Below are positions 8,401 through 16,710 of a stretch of 64,000 bases of DNA, one piece after another. The stretch lies in assembly GCA_025964675.1 (NCBI GenBank), contig JAOPYI010000260.1, positions 1-64,000 on the forward strand, read 5' to 3'. The position numbers and the translations under genes are program-made. Origin of the DNA: Sphaerisporangium sp. Its GTDB lineage: Bacteria > Actinomycetota > Actinomycetes > Streptosporangiales > Streptosporangiaceae. Below the pieces are notes generated by a model. It did no database searches and was not told the origin of the DNA. It worked only from the letters and a program-made list of their open reading frames with translations. Position 1 is the stretch's first letter, and each line of letters opens with the position of its first letter.

Positions 8401-9469
8401 CAGTGTCGGCGTGACCGCCACAGGGCCCTGGGTGCCGAACCGGCACGCGTTCCCGCCGGCACCGACGATCACCACGCCGCGCGGCGGCGCGACGGTCAAG
8501 CTCGCCTCCTCCATCTCGGGCACGACGATCCCGGATGGCGTCGTGACGGTGCACAAGGGACCGGCGGCCCTGTGCACCGCCACGGCGGACGACACCGGCG
8601 CCTGGAGTTGCGCCCCCAGCGGCGGACTGACGCCGGGGCGGCAGACCATCAACGCCACGGTGGCCGACCCGAGCGGACTCACCAGTGACGCCTCGGCGGG
8701 GGTCGGCTTCGACGCCTCCGACCTGCCGCCCGGCACGGCCGTGGTCGGCTCGGTCGTCGGACCGACCAACCACGCCTACGGGATGAGTGAGGACGAGAAG
8801 CCTTCTGGCGGCTTCGACGGGCCGACGACCGCCTCGGTGATCGACGGTCTGACCGCACGCACCAGCACCCAGAGCAACATCTACTTCGACATCGACGACT
8901 CGATCGCCCATGCCGGGTACTACTCGGCGACGTTCACCATCTCCTACTACGACCAGGGTTCCGGTTCATTCGCCGTGCACTACGACAACGGCACCTCCGA
9001 CCCGTACAAGTCGACGTCCAGCATCCCGCTGACCGGGACCAACACCTGGAAGACCGCGACGGTGAGCGCCTCCGACGCCTACTTCGGCGGCATGCAGCAC
9101 TCCGGTGCCGACTTCCGGCTCCGCAACGGCGGCGGTCAGGTGACGGTGCACAGCGTCGTCGTGAAGATCAGCGGTGACGGCGTTCCCGATGTCACCGACT
9201 TCGCCCCGCCGGTGACGATCACCTCGCCGGAAGCGGGCGCGACCGTCACAGCCCGTCCGACCGTCTCGGGAGCGAGCGAACCGGACGCGAAGGTCACCGT
9301 GACGGCGGAGGAGACGCCGGTCTGCACGGCCACCGCCTCGGACGACGGCGCGTGGACCTGCTCCTCATCCACCACCCTGGCCGCGGGACAGCACACGCTC
9401 ACCGCGAAGGCCGAGGACGTGACCGCCACGCCCGCGGTGGCGGCCACCGTGGCGGTCACCGTGCGGTAG
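5483..9469 (+). CDS. Exported GH95/DUF5703-like glycosidase with repeated binding modules (1328 aa)
   Basis: GTG at 5483 is chosen because GGAGGG lies just upstream and a signal peptide follows directly ('LSLWSALLAALGGLVIVNSG', residues about 14-36). An in-frame GTG at 5408 would add 25 implausible residues. Residues about 40-800 resemble the GH95/DUF5703 (alpha/alpha)6-barrel hydrolases: 'ASMPLGNGSLGVAAWA' near the start, then 'HANANAHETQWAVQDPTTD' in the barrel. The C-terminus is modular: two copies of a roughly 150-residue beta-sandwich (about 832-982 and 1084-1232, sharing 'YFGG.Q..GAD.RL' and 'TVHSV'), each followed by an Ig-like domain (about 993-1079 and 1242-1328). Likely role: extracellular cleavage of a plant or fungal glycan. 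The substrate (for example a fucosylated polysaccharide) is inference. Confidence 0.8.
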   Translation: MQITPRRRRVPLRRILSLWSALLAALGGLVIVNSGTAEGATGATTAWHDGAFQLDPAGVVSRSDIVLGSPNVAPTASMPLGNGSLGVAAWAAGGFTAQLNRSDTMPDRKSPGRLNIPGLSVISHAADFSGRLDLTDGVLRESGGGMSMKAWVATGKDELIVDVSGANPDIAQTATINLWSGRKPAAAVSGTVGTLAETWVDGGPPIGSGKTFGSLAAITAGGRRVTTTVAGPTQVEVSFKPHTDGTFRVVVASPAWTGGNAAKTAAKLIGEDATIRESTLMSAQDRWWARYWTHSGLVEMDSADGSAAYIENLRTLYLYEEAASMKKGIYPGSQAGEADMFAWSEDTQTWTPSAYWLWNLRTQISANMSSGNYDLNTPIFDMYSDDLADIEAWTKLAMGGLPGSCVPETMRFNGNGLDIPTGNCSQASSPNWNALDISSGPEVALYMWQQYQATGDLKMLKKYFPFMKSTARFQLAYQTVGADGLLHANANAHETQWAVQDPTTDIAVDRALFPIIEQAAKRLGTARTTDAALVQQVMKAETQIPPYPRTDQATRTSLLNPHYTAAETDAADATGTDMIAISYEPAAQRRNGENIELEPLWPWNTVSDQDSNLFALEQRGYAHRPNKGGNDWSMDAIDAARLQNPAEVRSSLISITEGHQVYPNGFADLGNTVGYQPYIEQEAGVATAVNEALAQDYDGIIRFAPAWPSDWNGSGSVYIQDNDKVDVQVQGGRLVTAAIEAGTTGTLRVKNPWAGQPVEVVEGRNGHKVVTAGSQDILTVPVRAGTSYLVQQISAPTTDLPYAKVSGTAPSSARHLGGVRIGLDKTAQSGTSTVGTVLGGTNQSYGLTQVDYSGSAGATTTAADVSGLTARTTGTGTGQDGSDMYFDVDNDVAATGLYDAKVTVSYFDTGTGAVSVQYDAGPRDRYHVAGSIALTDSHTWKTAEVTLSGAYFGGLQNAGADLRLHADHSITVHSVGVTATGPWVPNRHAFPPAPTITTPRGGATVKLASSISGTTIPDGVVTVHKGPAALCTATADDTGAWSCAPSGGLTPGRQTINATVADPSGLTSDASAGVGFDASDLPPGTAVVGSVVGPTNHAYGMSEDEKPSGGFDGPTTASVIDGLTARTSTQSNIYFDIDDSIAHAGYYSATFTISYYDQGSGSFAVHYDNGTSDPYKSTSSIPLTGTNTWKTATVSASDAYFGGMQHSGADFRLRNGGGQVTVHSVVVKISGDGVPDVTDFAPPVTITSPEAGATVTARPTVSGASEPDAKVTVTAEETPVCTATASDDGAWTCSSSTTLAAGQHTLTAKAEDVTATPAVAATVAVTVR

Positions 9470-9481
9470 CAAGTGGCTGTT

Positions 9482-9516
9482 CGCCGACCGCGGCTGCGAC
9501 ACCGCCGCGGTCGGCG
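9482..9516 (+). terminator. Strong stem-loop terminator after the glycosidase-like gene
   Basis: CGCCGACCGCGGC (9482-9494) and GCCGCGGTCGGCG (9504-9516) form a perfect 13-bp stem with a 9-base loop, 12 bases after the stop at 9469. No T-tract follows. It lies between this gene and the convergent TetR gene and could serve both. Confidence 0.7.
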
Positions 9517-9637
9517 GAGACAACGGTTTCGGTACCCCAGATCCGGCTGGAACACCGAACCACCGCCGGCGAGCAGGGGCTGTACGTGGCGCGCGGGATG
9601 CCGCGTCGCGTGGTCGTCCTCGCGACGACCTGACCGG

Positions 9638-10276
9638 TCAGTTCGATGCCGCCGTGACCGGGGCGAGAAGCAGCCCGACGACGGCGTCCAGCAGGAACTG
9701 GCCCGCCGATGCCCACTCCGCGCGGGCCGCCCGGTGACTGCGGCCGGAGAGTTTCCGCTCGTAGTCGGTGCAGGTCTGGGTGACCAGGGGCTCGACCAGG
9801 TCGCTGCGTCGTTGCAGGATGTCCCAATCGATGTCGGAGACGGACTCGCGCAGCTTCGCGATCGCCTCGGCACGCGCCGGCGAGTCGTTCCAAACGGTGT
9901 TCGCGGGCTCACGCAGCACCGGGTCGCTGCGCACCTGGACCAGGAATCGCGCGAACCATGTCGGCGGCCGTTGCCTGGCGAGGTGCTCGGTGACTGGGAG
10001 AACCAGGCAGGCCAGGTAGTCACGAGGGCCGGCCGAGTCCCCGGCCTCGTCCAGCAGTTCGCGGCGGATCTTGTCGATTTCGACGCTGTGCCTGCGAACG
10101 ATGGCCAGCACGAGATCGTCCTTCGCGCCGAAGTGATAACGCACGGCGGAATTGTTCGCGGCGCCGGCCTCCTCGGCCACCCTACGGCTGGAAATCGCGC
10201 CGACGCCGTGCTCGGCGAATAGGCGCTCGGCCGTACCGAGCAACAGCTCGGGGGTCGACCGCTCCCGCTCGATCAT
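9638..10276 (-). CDS. TetR-family transcriptional regulator (212 aa)
   Basis: ATG at 10276 opens a protein with a TetR N-terminal DNA-binding domain (residues about 8-55: 'AERLFAEHGVGAISSRRVAE', then 'GAANNSAVRYHFGAKDDLV'). The C-terminal ligand domain contains 'WFARFLVQVRSDPVLREPA'. The gene is divergent from the P450 operon, with 162 bases between starts that hold a 9-bp perfect inverted repeat overlapping likely -35 elements of both genes. It is therefore probably an autoregulating repressor of the operon, released by a pathway substrate or CoA-ester. The ligand is unknown. Confidence 0.88.
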   Translation of the reverse strand: MIERERSTPELLLGTAERLFAEHGVGAISSRRVAEEAGAANNSAVRYHFGAKDDLVLAIVRRHSVEIDKIRRELLDEAGDSAGPRDYLACLVLPVTEHLARQRPPTWFARFLVQVRSDPVLREPANTVWNDSPARAEAIAKLRESVSDIDWDILQRRSDLVEPLVTQTCTDYERKLSGRSHRAARAEWASAGQFLLDAVVGLLLAPVTAASN

Positions 10277-10338
10277 GCCAGCCTCCTGGGATGCCGCGCG
10301 ATGCGCGCGCGCCGTCCCAGTAAATCATATCGAGATTG

Positions 10339-10380
10339 CTAAGTCAATCGCCTTAAGCATGGTTAAAGCACTTGACTTAG
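10339..10380. promoter_or_regulatory. Divergent promoters with a shared palindromic operator
   Basis: CTAAGTCAA (10339-10347) and TTGACTTAG (10372-10380) form a perfect 9-bp inverted repeat 24 bases apart. Each arm contains TTGACT, usable as a -35 box in opposite directions. On the minus strand TGATTTACT (extended -10) follows at 17-base spacing near 10319. On the plus strand a weak CCTACT/TACTCG element lies at 17-19 bases. A repressor bound here would block both promoters; the TetR product is the natural candidate. Confidence 0.55.
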
Positions 10381-10438
10381 TTGTACCGCTGTGGCCTACT
10401 CGTAGCGGTAACCGGTTCCTCCACCGGAATGGATACTT

Positions 10439-11662
10439 ATGGAAACCATCGACATTTCGAGCCGCGCCTTCTGGAGTAAGAATTTCCAGGAGCGGGACGA
10501 GTCGTTCGCGCGGCTGCGGGCGGAGGCGCCGGTGAGTTGGCACCCGCCGATAGAGGCGGCCTACCCGCACGACGAGCGTGGATTCTGGGCGGTGACCCGG
10601 GCGGCGGACATCTCCGAGGTCAGCAGGAATCCGGACCTATTTCCGTCGCGATTCGGGATCGCCGTCGAACCGATGCCCCGGTCCCACGGAAGACACAATT
10701 CGTCCTTCCTCAGCATGGACCCACCCGAGCACGGCCGCTACCGAGGCCTGGTCAGTGCGGCGTTCACCCCGAAAGCGATCAGCAAGATCACCCAGCGCAT
10801 CGAGGCAGACGCCGCGCGGATCGTCGATTCGCTCGTCGGAGCTGGGGACATCGACTTCGTCGCGGACTGCGCGAGCCGGCTTCCTCTCGCCACGTTCGCC
10901 GACATGGTCGGAGTCCCCGAGGCGGACCGTGATCGGGTCGCCGAGGCGGCGCATACGATAATCGGCGGTGGAAAGGCCACCGGCGTGCCGGCCGAGGAAG
11001 CTATGGCCGCGCGGGCGTCCGAGTTCGCGTTCCTCCTCGCCATGGGTGCCGACATGGCCCAGCACCGTCGCAGCCATCCGTCTGACGACCTCATGACCGG
11101 CCTTGTCCAGGCCGAGATCGACGGAGAGCGGCTGACCGACCAGGAAATCGGCGAATTCATGGCGCTGATCAGCGCCGCCGGCACCGACACGACAAAACAG
11201 ACCACGACGCTGACGGCGTTGGCGCTGAATGAGCACCCGGAGCAGCGCGACTGGCTGCTGGCCGACTTCGACGGCCGCATCATGCAGTCGATCGAAGAGT
11301 TCGTCCGCTACGCCAGTCCGGTGATGGCCTTCGCCCGCGCAGCCAACGAGGACACGGAACTCGACGGCGCGCACATCGCCGCCGGCGACAAGATCGTGCT
11401 CTTCTACTGCTCGGGCAACCGGGACCGCTCCTTGGTGGAGAACCCCGCGGAATTCGACCTCAGCCGCTCCCGGTCCCGCCACCTCTCCTTCGGCGGCGGC
11501 GGTCCGCACTACTGCCTGGGCAACGGGGTCGCCAAAACCCAGCTGAGGGCGTTGTTCAAGCAACTGCTCACCCGAGTACCCGACATCGAGTTCGGCCGGC
11601 CCGAGCAGCTTGTCGGGAGCTTCATCAACGGTGTCACGAGGCTTCCCGCCCATATCGGCTGA
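10439..11662 (+). CDS. Cytochrome P450 (407 aa)
   Basis: A soluble bacterial class I P450. Visible motifs: the I-helix oxygen-activation segment 'AGTDTT' near residue 243, the K-helix ExxR within 'EEFVRYASPVMAFAR', and the haem-binding loop 'FGGGGPHYCLGNG' with the cysteine ligand near residue 359. The 'SMDPPEHGRYRGLV' C-helix region is also standard. Overall it resembles the CYP124/125/142 and CYP111-like group that hydroxylates terminal methyl groups of sterol, isoprenoid or terpene chains; that substrate class is inference. It is the first gene of the operon, and the dehydrogenases that follow would oxidise the alcohol it makes. No ferredoxin or ferredoxin reductase is encoded nearby. Confidence 0.9.
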   Translation: METIDISSRAFWSKNFQERDESFARLRAEAPVSWHPPIEAAYPHDERGFWAVTRAADISEVSRNPDLFPSRFGIAVEPMPRSHGRHNSSFLSMDPPEHGRYRGLVSAAFTPKAISKITQRIEADAARIVDSLVGAGDIDFVADCASRLPLATFADMVGVPEADRDRVAEAAHTIIGGGKATGVPAEEAMAARASEFAFLLAMGADMAQHRRSHPSDDLMTGLVQAEIDGERLTDQEIGEFMALISAAGTDTTKQTTTLTALALNEHPEQRDWLLADFDGRIMQSIEEFVRYASPVMAFARAANEDTELDGAHIAAGDKIVLFYCSGNRDRSLVENPAEFDLSRSRSRHLSFGGGGPHYCLGNGVAKTQLRALFKQLLTRVPDIEFGRPEQLVGSFINGVTRLPAHIG

Positions 11663-11710
11663 TTCTGGCCGTACCACCACAGTAAGCCGAGTTGTCACTG
11701 GAGACATTCG

Positions 11711-12811
11711 ATGATTCGTTCCCGAGCAGCAGTACTGCGCGGCCCCGACGAACCGTACGCGGTCGAGGAGGTGATGATCGACGCTCCACGGTCAGGCGAA
11801 GTACTTGTCCGTGTCGTCGGCGCCGGTCTGTGCCATACCGATCTGATCGGCCGCAGCGGGTACTTCGGTCCGGACTTCTACCCGGTGATCCTCGGTCACG
11901 AGGGCGCCGGAGTCGTCGATCGGGTCGGCGAGGGGGTGACGGCGGTGGCCCCCGAGGACCATGTCGTGCTCACTTTCGACTCGTGTGGAACGTGTCCGCC
12001 CTGCCTGCACGGCAGTCCCGCCTACTGCATGACATTCCGGGAGCGAAACCTGAGCGGCCGGCGCCTGGACCACAGCGGTTCGGCTCGCGACACCACTGGG
12101 AAACCGATCACCAGCCGGTGGTTCGCGCAGTCCTCGTTCAGCGAGTACGCGATCGCGACGGAACGTAACGTCGTGCGGGTCGATCCCGAAGCCCCGCTCG
12201 GCCTGCTCGGCCCCCTCGGCTGCGGGGTGCAGACCGGCGCCGGGGCCGTGCTCAACGAACTACGCGTCCGGCCGGGCCAACGGATCGTCGTGTTCGGCGT
12301 GGGTGCGGTCGGGCTGTCCGCGGTGATGGCCGCGAAGCTCGCCGGAGCAGGTGAGATCGTCGCCGTCGACCTCAATCCGGCCAGGCTGACGCTCGCCGTC
12401 GAACTGGGCGCCACCCGGACGGTGAACGCCGCGGCGGATGATCTCACAGGGGCAGTCCTCGCTGGCGGACCGGGGTTTGACTTCAGCGTCGACACCACTG
12501 GCGTCGGAACGGTGATGTCCACAGCGGTCGGGGTGCTTGCCTGGCAGGGCCGGTGCGCGCTCATCGGCGGAGGAGCGGATTCGCTGAATGTGCGTCCTTC
12601 CGAGCTTGGCGGCCGGTCGGTCACCTATGTCTACGAGGGAAGCGCGATCCCGCAGCTGTTCATCCCAGAGCTGATCGCCTTCTGGCAGAAGGGGCTGTTC
12701 CCCTTCGACCGGATGATCCAGCACTACAAGCTCGACGAGCTCAACGCCGCGGAGTCCGACGCGCGCAACGGTGTCGCCGTCAAACCGGTGCTGTTGATGG
12801 GGAGTGCCTGA
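11711..12811 (+). CDS. Zinc-dependent alcohol dehydrogenase (366 aa)
   Basis: A medium-chain, NAD(P)-dependent dehydrogenase. Catalytic zinc ligands are visible in 'GLCHTD' (Cys near 38), 'GHEGAG' (His near 61) and 'GPLGCGVQTG' (Cys near 170). The structural zinc site is 'CGTCPPCLHGSPAYC'. The Rossmann motif is 'VFGVGAVGLSAV'. The sequence style is that of the aryl-alcohol/benzyl-alcohol/geraniol dehydrogenase branch. GGAG lies upstream of ATG 11711. Its TGA overlaps the ATG of the aldehyde dehydrogenase gene (TGATG), so the two are probably made in step: alcohol to aldehyde to acid. It likely oxidises the product of the upstream P450. Confidence 0.9.
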   Translation: MIRSRAAVLRGPDEPYAVEEVMIDAPRSGEVLVRVVGAGLCHTDLIGRSGYFGPDFYPVILGHEGAGVVDRVGEGVTAVAPEDHVVLTFDSCGTCPPCLHGSPAYCMTFRERNLSGRRLDHSGSARDTTGKPITSRWFAQSSFSEYAIATERNVVRVDPEAPLGLLGPLGCGVQTGAGAVLNELRVRPGQRIVVFGVGAVGLSAVMAAKLAGAGEIVAVDLNPARLTLAVELGATRTVNAAADDLTGAVLAGGPGFDFSVDTTGVGTVMSTAVGVLAWQGRCALIGGGADSLNVRPSELGGRSVTYVYEGSAIPQLFIPELIAFWQKGLFPFDRMIQHYKLDELNAAESDARNGVAVKPVLLMGSA

Positions 12812-14217
12812 TGTACACCATGACGATCGGCGGTGCTCGCGTCGAGACCAAACAGCAGTTCGATGTCGTCAACCCGGCGACCGGGTCCGTGTTCGCGACC
12901 GCTCCCGCCGCCGCCGCCGATGACATCGAGCGCGCCATGCTGGCCGCGGACGAGGCGTTCGCGACATGGAAACGGGACGAGGAAACACGCCGCAAGGCCA
13001 TGCACGCGGCGGCCGACGCCGTCGAAGCCGCGACCACGGAGCTCGCCGCCCTGGTCACCGCTGAACAAGGCAAACCGTTGAGCGACGCGGCGATGGAGGT
13101 GCGGCAGGCGGTGCTGTGGCTGCGCTACTACGCCGACGTGGAGATGCCCGTCGAGGTCGTCCGTGACGACGCCACGGGCTACGCCGAGGTGTACCGGCGA
13201 CCGCTCGGCGTTGTCGCCGCCATCACTCCGTGGAACTTCCCGCTGACCCTGGCGATGTGGAAGATCGCCCCGGCGCTTCGTGCGGGTAACACCTTGGTGG
13301 TCAAGCCTTCGCCGTTCACTCCACTGGCGACGCTGGCCCTCGGCGAAGTACTGCGGCCGGTCCTGCCTCCTGGAGTGCTCAACGTCGTCACCGGCCCCGA
13401 CCCACTCGGTTCTGTTCTCACCAGCCACCGCCTCGTCCGGAAGATCAGCTTCACCGGTTCGACCGAAACCGGCAAACACGTGGCGGCCGCGGCCGCGCAC
13501 GATCTCAAACGTGTGACGCTCGAACTCGGCGGCAACGACCCGGCGATCATCCTGCCGGACGTCGACGTCAGCGCGATCGCACAGCGTTTGTTCTTCAGCG
13601 CCTTCATGAACAACGGTCAGGTCTGCCTGGCGGTCAAGCGGGTCTACGCCCACGCGAGCATTCACGATGAGCTCGTCGATGCCCTCGCTGCGATAGCACG
13701 GGCCGTGAAGGTGGACGGAGGAACGGTCGAGGGGACGATTCTAGGGCCCGTCAACAACCAACCCCAGCTGACGCGGGTGAAGTCCCTTGTGGACGATGCC
13801 GTGCGCAAGGGCGCGCGAGTGGCGGCCGGTGGCTCGGCGATCGATCGGCCCGGCTACTTCTATCACCCGACCATCCTCGCGGACGTCTCGGACGGTGTCG
13901 CGATCGTCGACGAGGAGCAGTTCGGCCCGGCCCTGCCGGTGATCCGCTACCGCGACGTCCAGGACGCCGTGGCCCGGGCCAACAACAGCAAGTTCGGGCT
14001 GACCGCGTCGGTGTGGTCGGCCGACCCGGCCGAAGCCGCTCGGATCGCACCGGATCTGAACGCGGGACAGGTCGCGATCAACGTGCACGGTTTCGGTGTC
14101 CGGCCCGACCTGCCGTTCGGGGGGCACAAGTGGAGCGGCATCGGCGTGGAGAACGGCTACTGGGGGCTGCACGCCTACACCGAGACGCAAGTGATCACCG
14201 GGCCGGCCCGATCCTGA
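12811..14217 (+). CDS. Aldehyde dehydrogenase (468 aa)
   Basis: NAD(P)-dependent ALDH superfamily enzyme of normal length. Start ATG 12811 overlaps the previous stop; an upstream in-frame extension would run through the alcohol dehydrogenase gene and is not credible. Motifs in order: 'TPWNFPL' (substrate/cofactor Asn), 'VVKPSPFTPL' (Lys), 'SFTGSTETGK', 'LELGGNDP' (general-base Glu) and 'NNGQVCLAVKR' (nucleophilic Cys near residue 270). All catalytic residues are present. It should convert the aldehyde from the upstream dehydrogenase to the carboxylic acid used by the CoA ligase downstream. Confidence 0.92.
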   Translation: MYTMTIGGARVETKQQFDVVNPATGSVFATAPAAAADDIERAMLAADEAFATWKRDEETRRKAMHAAADAVEAATTELAALVTAEQGKPLSDAAMEVRQAVLWLRYYADVEMPVEVVRDDATGYAEVYRRPLGVVAAITPWNFPLTLAMWKIAPALRAGNTLVVKPSPFTPLATLALGEVLRPVLPPGVLNVVTGPDPLGSVLTSHRLVRKISFTGSTETGKHVAAAAAHDLKRVTLELGGNDPAIILPDVDVSAIAQRLFFSAFMNNGQVCLAVKRVYAHASIHDELVDALAAIARAVKVDGGTVEGTILGPVNNQPQLTRVKSLVDDAVRKGARVAAGGSAIDRPGYFYHPTILADVSDGVAIVDEEQFGPALPVIRYRDVQDAVARANNSKFGLTASVWSADPAEAARIAPDLNAGQVAINVHGFGVRPDLPFGGHKWSGIGVENGYWGLHAYTETQVITGPARS

Positions 14218-14232
14218 CGGCGAGAGGTTCAG

Positions 14233-15801
14233 ATGTCCATATCAGACGGTGAAGCATCCGTGCCGGCCGAGTTTCCCGGCGTGTACGCGGTCGCGGCCGC
14301 CGATCCCGAGCGGATCGCGATCATCACCCCGTCGTTCGGGCGGCAGACGAATTTCGGCGAGCTGGGTGCCGCTGCCAACCGGATCGCTCACGGCTTGCGT
14401 GCGCTGGGGCTGCGTCGTGGCGACGTGGTCGCCGGCCTGATCAGCAACTCGGCGGAGCATTTCGAAGTCCTGCTTGCCAGCTTCCAGATCGGCCTGTACT
14501 TCGTGCCGGTCAACACCCACCTGGCGCCAGGGGAGGTCACCTATATCGTCGGGGATTCCGGGGCGAAGGTACTCGTCGCCACCGATGCACTGGCGAGCGC
14601 CTTGGCACCGGAAGCCGCGGCTCTTCCCGCTGCGCGATACGCGGTGGGGGAGGCGGTGCCCGGCTGGCGTCGGTATGCCGAACTGCGCGACAGCCAGCCG
14701 ACTCATCCGCCGGAGAGCCGCACGGTCGGCGCGGTGATGGGTTACACCTCGGGAACCACCGGGCGCCCGAAAGGCGTGCGGCGCCCGCTTCAGGACCTGT
14801 CGCCGGAACAAGCTGTCGACCGGATGGGCAGGTACTACTCCTGGTTCGGTTCGCCTCAGGGCCGCGGCGTGCATCTCGCGTGCTCGCCGCTGTACCACGC
14901 CGCCCCGGGCGGGCACGCCACGTACAGCCTGCACCTCGGCTACACCGTCGTCGTTCACGAACGGTTCGACGCGGAGCGGACGCTCGAAGACGTCGAACGG
15001 TACGGCGTGACGACCACGCACCTGGTGCCGACCCACCTGCATCGGTTGCTGGCACTGCCCGGCGAGGTCCGGGAGAAGTACCGGACAGACAGCCTGCGGA
15101 CCCTCCTGCTGGCCGGGGCGCCGTGCCCGGTGGAGGACAAGCGCCGGACGATCGAGTGGCTCGGTCCGATCGTGTGGGAGTACCTCGGGTCCACCGAGGG
15201 TTCGGTCTGTCACGTGAGCCCACAGGAATGGCTCGCCCATCCCGGCACCGTCGGCAGGCCGGCCGCGGTCAAGATCCTCGACGGGGACGGCGATCCGGTG
15301 CCGGTGGGCGAGGCGGGCACGATCTACTTCCCCGTGGGGGCGGCGCCGTTCGAGTACCACAACGATCCGGCGAAGACGGCGGCCGCGGTCCGCCCGGACG
15401 GGTTCGCGACCGTCGGCGACATCGGCAGGCTGGACGACGAGGGCTATCTGTACCTGCTCGACCGTCGCGACGACCTGATCATCTCCGGTGGCGTGAACAT
15501 CTACCCGGCGGAGGTCGAGCAGCACCTGCTGAAGCATCCCGCGGTGGCCGATGTCGCGGTCATCGGTGTGCCGGATCCGGAGTGGGGGCAGCGCGTGTTC
15601 GCGGTGGTGCAGCCGACGCCCGGCACGGCGACCGACGACGGCCTCGCCGAGGCGCTCGACGCGTGGTGCGTCGACGGCCTGGCGGCGCTCAAACGCCCAC
15701 GCCACTACGAATTCCGCGGTGAGCTCCCGCGCACGGCCACCGGAAAGCTGCTCCGGCGGACGCTGCGCACCGAGTTCGCCGGCGACATCACAGGCAAGTA
15801 G
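14233..15801 (+). CDS. Acyl-CoA synthetase, AMP-forming (522 aa)
   Basis: A member of the ANL adenylating superfamily (FadD-like). The AMP-binding P-loop is 'YTSGTTGRPKG' near residue 173. 'WEYLGSTEG' is the A5-type motif. The hinge region reads 'GDIGRLDDEGYLYLLDRRDD', followed by 'ISGGVNIYPAEVE'. The C-terminal catalytic lysine sits in 'RTATGKLLRR'. It activates the acid produced by the preceding aldehyde dehydrogenase to its CoA thioester, using ATP. Substrate specificity cannot be read from the sequence. It starts 15 bases after the ALDH stop and is part of the same operon. Confidence 0.9.
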   Translation: MSISDGEASVPAEFPGVYAVAAADPERIAIITPSFGRQTNFGELGAAANRIAHGLRALGLRRGDVVAGLISNSAEHFEVLLASFQIGLYFVPVNTHLAPGEVTYIVGDSGAKVLVATDALASALAPEAAALPAARYAVGEAVPGWRRYAELRDSQPTHPPESRTVGAVMGYTSGTTGRPKGVRRPLQDLSPEQAVDRMGRYYSWFGSPQGRGVHLACSPLYHAAPGGHATYSLHLGYTVVVHERFDAERTLEDVERYGVTTTHLVPTHLHRLLALPGEVREKYRTDSLRTLLLAGAPCPVEDKRRTIEWLGPIVWEYLGSTEGSVCHVSPQEWLAHPGTVGRPAAVKILDGDGDPVPVGEAGTIYFPVGAAPFEYHNDPAKTAAAVRPDGFATVGDIGRLDDEGYLYLLDRRDDLIISGGVNIYPAEVEQHLLKHPAVADVAVIGVPDPEWGQRVFAVVQPTPGTATDDGLAEALDAWCVDGLAALKRPRHYEFRGELPRTATGKLLRRTLRTEFAGDITGK

Positions 15802-15815
15802 CAAGCGGAGGCATC

Positions 15816-16709
15816 ATGGGAACTCTCGAAGGGCGGGTCGCCGTCATCACCGGCGGCGGGCGCGGAATCGGCGCCGCGATCGCGCGGCGGTTCGCGGCCG
15901 AGGGCGCGGCGGTCGTGATCAACGACCTGGGCACGGCCGCCGACGGCACCGGCGGGGACGCAGGTCCGGCCGGGCAGGTAGCCGAGGAGATCACGGCGGC
16001 AGGTGGCCGGGCGATCGCCGACGGGGGTGACGTCGCCGACACCGCCACCGGAGAGCGGCTCGTCGACGCGGCGGTCGACACCTTCGGCAGGCTCGACGTG
16101 GTCGTGAACGTCGCCGGCATCCTCCGCGACCGGATGATCTTCAACCTGGCGGAGGAGGACTGGGACGCGGTGATCCGCGTCCACCTGCGTGGGCACTACA
16201 GCACGATCCGGCCGGCCTCGGCCTACTTCCGGAAACAGCGCAACCCCCTTGGGCACTACCGCATCATCAACTTCACCTCGACGTCCGGCCTGCAGGGCTC
16301 ACCCGGCCAGCCGAACTACGCCGCGGCGAAGATGGGGATCGTCGGGCTTACCTACTCTCTGGCACAGGCGCTGGCGAAGTACGGCGTCACCGCCAACGCC
16401 ATCGCGCCTACGGCCGCGACCCGGCTGGTCGCCGGCGTCGCGAACGGCCGCGACCTGCCGCCCGAACTCGCCGCCGACAACGTCACCCCGCTCGCGGCAT
16501 ATCTCGCCGGGACCAGGTCGGACTGGCTCACCGGGCGCGTCCTCTCGTCGGCGGGGCACCGGGTGGCGCTCTATGCCAACCCCACGGAGGTAGGCGTGGT
16601 CAACGCTGACACACCGTGGGAGCCCGAGAAGCTGGCGGACGAGATCGAGGCGAAGTTCCGTCCCCTCGCCGACGGCCTGCCGTACTCCGTGTTCACCGCG
16701 GGGCGCTGA
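15816..16709 (+). CDS. Short-chain dehydrogenase, (3R)-hydroxyacyl-CoA dehydrogenase-like (297 aa)
   Basis: An SDR with the cofactor motif 'GGGRGIGAA' near residue 12 and the active-site Ser...Tyr-x-x-x-Lys in 'STSGLQGSPGQPNYAAAK'. At 297 residues it has a longer C-terminal tail than classical SDRs. It resembles the dehydrogenase half of eukaryotic multifunctional enzyme 2 (HSD17B4) and its mycobacterial relatives, which oxidise (3R)-hydroxyacyl-CoA. The next gene is the matching MaoC-type hydratase 2, so together they may form a split MFE-2 module. GGAGG precedes the ATG. An alternative role is oxidation of another secondary alcohol on the substrate. Confidence 0.85.
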   Translation: MGTLEGRVAVITGGGRGIGAAIARRFAAEGAAVVINDLGTAADGTGGDAGPAGQVAEEITAAGGRAIADGGDVADTATGERLVDAAVDTFGRLDVVVNVAGILRDRMIFNLAEEDWDAVIRVHLRGHYSTIRPASAYFRKQRNPLGHYRIINFTSTSGLQGSPGQPNYAAAKMGIVGLTYSLAQALAKYGVTANAIAPTAATRLVAGVANGRDLPPELAADNVTPLAAYLAGTRSDWLTGRVLSSAGHRVALYANPTEVGVVNADTPWEPEKLADEIEAKFRPLADGLPYSVFTAGR

Positions 16710-16710
16710 C

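Noticed and set aside
5444-8911. A minus-strand open frame of about 1150 codons opposite the glycosidase-like gene
   Set aside because: Arg/Val/Gly/Ala-rich shadow of the plus gene, which has a signal peptide, ribosome-binding site and clear modules.
12553-12810. Upstream extension of the aldehyde dehydrogenase
   Set aside because: It overlaps the alcohol dehydrogenase gene and has no homology-like sequence; the overlapping TGATG at 12809-12813 is the natural start.
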